Of a stretch of 37,696 nt of DNA, positions 33,344 through 37,696 are shown piece after piece (positions within the stretch are counted from its first letter, which is position 1; each line of letters opens with the position of its first letter). The notes under the pieces are model-generated. The model was given only the letters and a program-made list of their open reading frames with translations. It did no database searches and was not told the DNA's origin. The stretch is from contig DRJZ01000057.1 of the NCBI GenBank assembly GCA_011052015.1, positions 1 to 37,696 on the forward strand, in the 5' to 3' direction. The position numbers and the translations under genes are program-made. The DNA comes from Acidiferrobacteraceae bacterium (GTDB lineage: Bacteria; Pseudomonadota; Gammaproteobacteria; HyVt-429).

Positions 33344-34159
33344 CTACAACTCAAAGCCCCATACATTTTTCAGTAGATAGGCGAGGCCTGCGTAGTGTTT
33401 CGGGTCTGCTTGGGTGAGTGCTCTGCCGCCGGCGAAGCGTTTGCGCAGTTTGGCGGTGGCTTGGTTGCCTTTTTGGTCAAGCAGAGCAGCGGTGATTTTT
33501 GCCCTTAACACGGGGCCCACCCGGGAGCTGACACTAAAGGCCTGTTGGGGCAGGGGCTGACTTTTAAACAAGATTCGGGTTTGTCCCTGGGTTTCGCCCT
33601 GGTTGAATTTTTTATAGACTTTTGATGGTATTGGGGCTGCCTCGCAGGTCTTTTTGATCACACCCGTATAGGCATTTTTAAATCCGTGGGTCTCAAGGAG
33701 ACGAGGTTGGCGCAGTGGGTTGTCAAATTGGGCCTGCAAGGTGAGGGTGGCCAAATTGGGTGGGGCGTGGCTGCACACTGGGCGACCTGCCAGATCCTTG
33801 AGTTCGGTGACCCGGTAATTATCTTTACGGCTGATGATAACAAAGTCTAATTGGCCAGGTAGTTTTACCAGGGGTGTGTGTTTGTGCTTGGCCATTCGGT
33901 AACTGATAAAATGTGGACCGTCAAATACCAGGTCATAGACATCATTTTGCATATTTGTGGTGTAGATCAGCCAATTGGCGGGGTGTTTATAAATGACACG
34001 ATGGTCGATCACCTCTGACAGATAGGAGGCGATGGCGCCATACATGAGGTTGCCCTCTTTGATCGATTCCCGAGGCGGGGAGCTGAAAATAATATCTTTG
34101 GCGAGACTGTTGCCAGGCGCCAGAATCAATAACACCATCAGCACTTTTAGCCGATTCAT
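33344..34159 (-). CDS. PhnD-like periplasmic binding protein
   Basis: This protein of about 271 residues has a signal peptide cleaved near SLA|KD and a bilobed PhnD/ABC phosphate-phosphonate-type domain. PPRESIKEGNLMYGAIASYL, YDLVFDGPHFISYRMAKHKH and LKDLAGRPVCSHAPPN fit that family. The ligand is unknown. ATG at 34159 has GGAG with proper spacing; 34174 is less likely. The gene is divergent from the FbpA-type gene, with a Fur-box match between them, so the ligand may be iron-related. The stop is 12 bases from the arsM stop on the other strand. Confidence 0.82.
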   Translation of the reverse strand: MNRLKVLMVLLILAPGNSLAKDIIFSSPPRESIKEGNLMYGAIASYLSEVIDHRVIYKHPANWLIYTTNMQNDVYDLVFDGPHFISYRMAKHKHTPLVKLPGQLDFVIISRKDNYRVTELKDLAGRPVCSHAPPNLATLTLQAQFDNPLRQPRLLETHGFKNAYTGVIKKTCEAAPIPSKVYKKFNQGETQGQTRILFKSQPLPQQAFSVSSRVGPVLRAKITAALLDQKGNQATAKLRKRFAGGRALTQADPKHYAGLAYLLKNVWGFEL

Positions 34160-34305
34160 AGACGTCTCCATCATTGTTGTTCGGTGCGGGGCCGCACTAT
34201 TTAGCTAAATGCGTTCTGTAAAGATTTTGGTAGCATACCTGAATGAGTTTAGTTCCACACCACAGGTCTTTCGAGGATGGAGGGTGAGGCACAGTGGGTA
34301 TAGAT

Positions 34306-34324
34306 GAGAATGATTTGCATTATC
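34306..34324. promoter_or_regulatory. Candidate Fur box
   Basis: GAGAATGATTTGCATTATC matches the 19-bp Fur consensus GATAATGATAATCATTATC at 15 positions. It lies in the 279-bp divergent region between the PhnD-like gene and the FbpA-type gene, well placed to control both. Iron repression is inference. Confidence 0.75.
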
Positions 34325-34438
34325 ATTTCCGTTTAGGTACAGTTGTGGTCCGGATGGAGTCGCCCTGGTGCATATTCTATCCGTATAACCCGTTAATAAT
34401 TGAAGCCACCGGGTGATGGTGGACATGATGAGGTGAAT

Positions 34439-35443
34439 ATGAATCTTAAATTTTTGACCCTGGTCTTATTGGGTTTGGTTTTCCCTATGGCACAGGCCGC
34501 TACCGCCACCGATAGTCTGGTGGTGTATTCCGCTCGTAACGAGCAGCTGATCAAGCCCATGTTTGATGCCTACCAAAAGGAAACCGGCGTGAGCATCAAA
34601 TATGTGACCGATAAGGCTGCACCACTCATGGTCAGGCTCAAGGCGGAAGCTTCCGCTACCCCGGCAGATGTGCTTATTACCGTAGATGCGGGAAATCTTT
34701 GGCAGGCCGCCAAGCAAGGATTATTGGCAAGGGTGCATTCCAAGGTGTTGGAAAAAAATATCCCGGCCCATCTGCGTGATCCCCAGGGCCGTTGGTTCGG
34801 ATTGTCAGTGCGTGCACGTACCTTGGTCTACAACAATAAGCGCATCAAACCTGCTCAGCTGTCCAGTTATGAGCAGTTGGCTGACCCAAAATGGAAAGGA
34901 CGGCTGTGTCTGCGCACCTCCAAGAAAGTCTATAATCAGTCTCTGGTGGCCACCTTGATTGCGCGGGTGGGTGAGGCCAAGGCCGAGAAGATTGTCCGTG
35001 GATGGGTTGCCAATCTGGCCACCAGCGTGTTTTCCAATGACACTAAGGTCATGCAGGCTATCGCCGCTGGACAGTGTGACGTGGGTATTGTGAATACTTA
35101 TTACTATGGGCGCTTGCTCAAAAAATCTCCTGATTTACCCTTGTCTCTTTATTGGCCCAACCAGACGACCAGTGGTGTACACGTCAATGTGTCCGGTGCC
35201 GGTGTAGTGGCGGCGAGTAAACACAAGAAGGCGGCCCAGGCCTTTTTGGAGTGGATGTCGGGTGCCACCGCACAACGCCTGCTGGCCGATGGCAATATGG
35301 AGTACCCTGCCAACCCGGCCATCAAGCCCCACGCCATAGTCAGTGCCTGGGGAGAGTTTAAGCAAGACACTATCAATCTCTCCAGTGCCGGCCGCCTGCA
35401 GGTCAAGGCCATCAAGTTGATGGATCGTGCGGGATATAAATAG
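34439..35443 (+). CDS. Ferric iron ABC transporter binding protein (FbpA/FutA-like)
   Basis: This protein of about 334 residues has a signal peptide cleaved near AQA|AT. DSLVVYSARNEQLIKPMFDA is the FbpA/AfuA opening, and NTYYYGRLL holds the tyrosine ligands (Tyr221-Tyr223) that bind ferric ion in this family. SVRARTLVYNNKRI and SGAGVVAASKHKKAAQAFLE are also typical. It binds periplasmic ferric iron for an ABC importer. ATG at 34439 was chosen for the signal peptide and the upstream GATGAGG. A Fur-box match precedes it. The permease gene follows after 17 bases. Confidence 0.93.
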   Translation: MNLKFLTLVLLGLVFPMAQAATATDSLVVYSARNEQLIKPMFDAYQKETGVSIKYVTDKAAPLMVRLKAEASATPADVLITVDAGNLWQAAKQGLLARVHSKVLEKNIPAHLRDPQGRWFGLSVRARTLVYNNKRIKPAQLSSYEQLADPKWKGRLCLRTSKKVYNQSLVATLIARVGEAKAEKIVRGWVANLATSVFSNDTKVMQAIAAGQCDVGIVNTYYYGRLLKKSPDLPLSLYWPNQTTSGVHVNVSGAGVVAASKHKKAAQAFLEWMSGATAQRLLADGNMEYPANPAIKPHAIVSAWGEFKQDTINLSSAGRLQVKAIKLMDRAGYK

Positions 35444-35460
35444 GCCTTAATCCCCATTTT

Positions 35461-37116
35461 ATGAGTACCGCAACAGCGACCCCCACTCCGGCCGGTATTG
35501 GCGCCTGGTTAAACGTCAATATCGGCCTGTGGCGTTTGGCCAGTCTGATGGTTGCGGCAGTGGTGGCGGCACCCTTGTTGGTGTTGGCCATGGCATGGTT
35601 GACCCCCGATACCGAAGTGTGGCGGCACCTAAGCGATACCTTGTTGTTGGGGTTGGTGCGTAATACCTTAGTGTTGTTGGTGAGTGTGGGCAGCGGTGTC
35701 TTGCTATTGGGTGTGGGGCTCGCCTGGTTGACTGCCATGTGTGACTTCCCCGGCCGAAATTTTTTTGATTGGGCGCTGATGTTGCCACTGGCGGTACCCG
35801 CCTACGTGCTGGCATTTGTTGCCGTGGGGGTGTTGGATTTTAGCGGTCCGGTACAGAGTGTCTTGCGTCAATGGTTGGGAACGTCTGTTTGGTTCCCCCC
35901 CATTCGTTCTGAAGGCGGCGTCATAGCGGTGATGGTATTGGCGTTCTATCCCTATGTATACATGTTGGCCCGGTCCGCATTCCTGAATCAGGGCCACCAT
36001 ATGTTAGAGACCGCACGGGTGTTGGGACTCAACGCCTGGGCGGCCTTTTTTCGGGTGACGGTGCCGGTGGCCAGACCGGCCATTGCTGCGGGCGTGGCCC
36101 TGGCATTGATGGAGACCCTGGCAGACTTTGGCGCGGTGTCGGTATTTAACTACGATACTTTTACTACGGCCATTTATAAGGCCTGGTTCGGGTTTTTTAG
36201 TCTCGGTGCTGCCGCCCAATTGGCCATGTTGTTACTCCTGTTTATCGCTACTGCGGTCTATGCCGAACAACGTCTGCGTGGTGGTTCCCGCTATCACGTC
36301 AACCTCAATACCGGTGAGATACTGCGCTATCGACTCAAGGGCACCAGGGCCTTGGCGGCTGTTTGTGCCGCCAGCGTGGTGTTGTTGCTTGCCTTTGTGT
36401 TGCCCGTGTCTCAATTGGCCCTATGGGCCTGGGGCGTCATAGGAGAAGAGTTAGATGCCCGATACCTCAGTTTTTTTGGAAATACCCTTTTTCTGGGGGC
36501 CATTGCCGCAGTGCTGACGACGGTGGCGGCCCTGCTTCTGTCCTATACCCACCGCCTCAAACCTGACCCCATAACCCAAGTGGCGGTGCGGATTTCCACC
36601 CTGGGTTATGCTCTGCCTGGATCGGTGCTTGCGGTGGGGGTGATGATGTCTTTCGTGTGGGTGGATCAGCACATCAATAGTGCCATTCAATGGCTCACGG
36701 GTGAGGCCTGGGGCGCGGTGCTCACCGGTAGCGTCTTTTCTCTGCTATTGGCCTACGTGGTCCGTTTTATGGCGGTGGCCTACGGTCCGGTGGACAGCGC
36801 CTTTGATCGCATCAAACCGTCTATCCTGCAGGTGGCCCGTTGCCTGGGGGCGGGTAATATGGAGATCCTGCGGCGTCTTTCCATCCCCATGTTGCGTACC
36901 GGGCTGCTTAGTGCCCTGTTGCTGGTTTTTGTGGAGGTCATGAAAGAGATGCCAGCCACTTTGCTGCTGCGACCCTTTGGCTGGACCACCCTGGCGACTC
37001 GAATATTTGAGATGACATCAGAGGGCGAGTGGGAACGGGCAGCATTGCCTGCGGTTACCCTGGTGTTGGCCGGGTTATTGCCGGTGGTGCTTATTGTCCG
37101 GCGTAGCGCTAAGTAG
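35461..37116 (+). CDS. Iron ABC transporter permease (FbpB-like, fused duplicate)
   Basis: This 551-residue protein has about twelve transmembrane segments in two tandem permease domains. Each holds an EAA-type loop that contacts the ATPase: ETARVLGLNAWAAFFRVTVP near residue 185 and QVARCLGAGNMEILRRLSIP near 458. This is the usual organisation of FbpB/AfuB-type permeases. It partners the upstream binding protein to move ferric iron across the inner membrane. No ATPase gene follows in this window; the next gene is on the opposite strand. Confidence 0.93.
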   Translation: MSTATATPTPAGIGAWLNVNIGLWRLASLMVAAVVAAPLLVLAMAWLTPDTEVWRHLSDTLLLGLVRNTLVLLVSVGSGVLLLGVGLAWLTAMCDFPGRNFFDWALMLPLAVPAYVLAFVAVGVLDFSGPVQSVLRQWLGTSVWFPPIRSEGGVIAVMVLAFYPYVYMLARSAFLNQGHHMLETARVLGLNAWAAFFRVTVPVARPAIAAGVALALMETLADFGAVSVFNYDTFTTAIYKAWFGFFSLGAAAQLAMLLLLFIATAVYAEQRLRGGSRYHVNLNTGEILRYRLKGTRALAAVCAASVVLLLAFVLPVSQLALWAWGVIGEELDARYLSFFGNTLFLGAIAAVLTTVAALLLSYTHRLKPDPITQVAVRISTLGYALPGSVLAVGVMMSFVWVDQHINSAIQWLTGEAWGAVLTGSVFSLLLAYVVRFMAVAYGPVDSAFDRIKPSILQVARCLGAGNMEILRRLSIPMLRTGLLSALLLVFVEVMKEMPATLLLRPFGWTTLATRIFEMTSEGEWERAALPAVTLVLAGLLPVVLIVRRSAK

Positions 37117-37132
37117 CGTACCCGTTGAATGG

Positions 37133-37163
37133 TTCTCGCCAAGGCGCCAAGCCCGCAAAGAAA
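37133..37163 (+). repeat. Dispersed CGCCAAG-type repeat after fbpB
   Basis: TTCTCGCCAAGGCGCCAAGC plus CCGCAAAGAAA is similar to 15551-15580 after gpsA. It is non-coding and again directly follows a gene on the same strand. Confidence 0.5.
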
Positions 37164-37254
37164 CCGCCTGAAACGATTTTGCCAGCCTGACATCCCTGTT
37201 TTTCGGGAGGGCCATTCCCGGACGTTCTTGTTTCTGGCTTCCTGTCCAGCGTAT

Positions 37255-37696
37255 TCACGGTGTGTCATGGGGTGGCATGTTTTCTTGCATTTTAGAACCG
37301 GAGACGCAACAGGTATTGTGCACGACTGGCGGCACATTCGTCTTCAGCCAGCAATTGGGCTGTGGGCCCTGTACGGTGTTCGGTTTGACATAGGTCCACG
37401 CCCGGCACCGCACCTCATCCTGGCAGGCCTTCTGGCACAAGGCGGGATCATCGGCTGCGGGGGAAAAATGGCGGAAATCCCCGCCGGGACGATCGGTATT
37501 CTGCTTCATACCATTGACATCGGTGGCGATCGGCGCAGCAACCTGCACTTCGATTGGAATAACCTGCTCGGTCGTTTTTCCGGCCACAATCTCAATGCCT
37601 TCGACGCGCCGCTCGGGAATGTCGCGTCCACCGGCCTGTACAACGGCATCGACCTTCCCTGATGGAAGATTGATACTCACCGGTGTATCCACCCCA
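37255..37696 (-). CDS. C-terminal part of a PAN/Apple-domain protein (partial)
   Basis: The frame runs off the right edge, so the N-terminus is missing. The visible 147 codons or so include a beta-rich stretch (LPSGKVDAVVQAGGRDIPER, VAGKTTEQVIPIEV) and then a PAN/Apple domain: NTDRPGGDFRHFSPAADDPA, LCQKACQDEVRCRAWTYVKP, NCWLKTNVPP and NTCCVSG. The six or so cysteines would form the domain's disulfides, so it is probably exported. PAN domains bind proteins or carbohydrates. What the missing part holds is unknown. A plus-strand frame of 177 codons overlaps it and is a shadow. Confidence 0.8.
   Translation of the reverse strand, partial: GVDTPVSINLPSGKVDAVVQAGGRDIPERRVEGIEIVAGKTTEQVIPIEVQVAAPIATDVNGMKQNTDRPGGDFRHFSPAADDPALCQKACQDEVRCRAWTYVKPNTVQGPQPNCWLKTNVPPVVHNTCCVSGSKMQENMPPHDTP

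Noticed and set aside
37129-37662. 177-codon plus-strand frame at the right edge
   Set aside because: It is antisense to the PAN-domain frame, whose cysteine pattern is clearly the real coding signal.
1-37696. tRNA, rRNA, CRISPR array, prophage or defence system
   Set aside because: Looked for T-loop-like phrases, regular spaced repeats, integrases and nuclease or toxin motifs by eye; none was convincing.

Overview
This window looks like chromosomal DNA of a gammaproteobacterium, probably near the Chromatiales or Ectothiorhodospiraceae; I inferred this from gene content and order, without a database search. The blocks gpmI-envC-ctpA and rhodanese-grxC-secB-gpsA are typical gammaproteobacterial neighbourhoods. 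The DsrE-like, rhodanese and sulfur-type ArsR genes suggest a lineage that handles sulfane sulfur. There are no rRNA or tRNA genes, no CRISPR array and no intact transposase, but several short dispersed repeats and two MITE-like elements are present.

Layout. 1-494: repeat-rich DNA. 495-7165 (+): accessory genes, comprising an unknown membrane protein with two CxxC pairs, a cNMP-binding/HDOD protein, a membrane-anchored DsrE-like protein, a MITE, a 51-residue basic protein, a short MscS channel, an RraB-domain protein with an N-terminal hydrophobic segment, and a PGPGW membrane protein. 7096-12505 (-): gpmI, envC, ctpA, a YajL-type DJ-1 protein and a GNAT acetyltransferase, in transcription order. 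12659-15545 (+): an ArsR regulator with the two cysteines expected of persulfide sensors, an anchored rhodanese, grxC, secB and gpsA. 15798-19652 (-): hemW, DUF4126, a TlpA/ResA-like thioredoxin, hemJ and trmL, with repeats between them. 19880-23667: YIP1 protein, acyl-CoA ligase (-), thrH and a thioredoxin-like protein.

23679-31406 is an envelope glycan or glycolipid gene set: GT2 glycosyltransferase, NodB-type deacetylase, methyltransferase, LPG-synthase-type flippase-like protein, GT-C-like membrane protein, FemAB/GNAT-like protein and a second methyltransferase. It contains a 624-bp gap without a recognisable gene and reads more AT-rich at its left end. The combination suggests an uncharacterised surface-modification pathway and is the best candidate here for a new system.

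31452-37696: a small outer-membrane beta-barrel protein, a second MITE, arsM, and a divergent iron locus. In that locus a PhnD-like binding protein (-) and an FbpA/FbpB-type ferric transporter (+) share an intergenic region containing a good Fur-box match. No transporter ATPase follows FbpB in the window. The right edge holds the C-terminal part of a PAN/Apple-domain protein on the minus strand.
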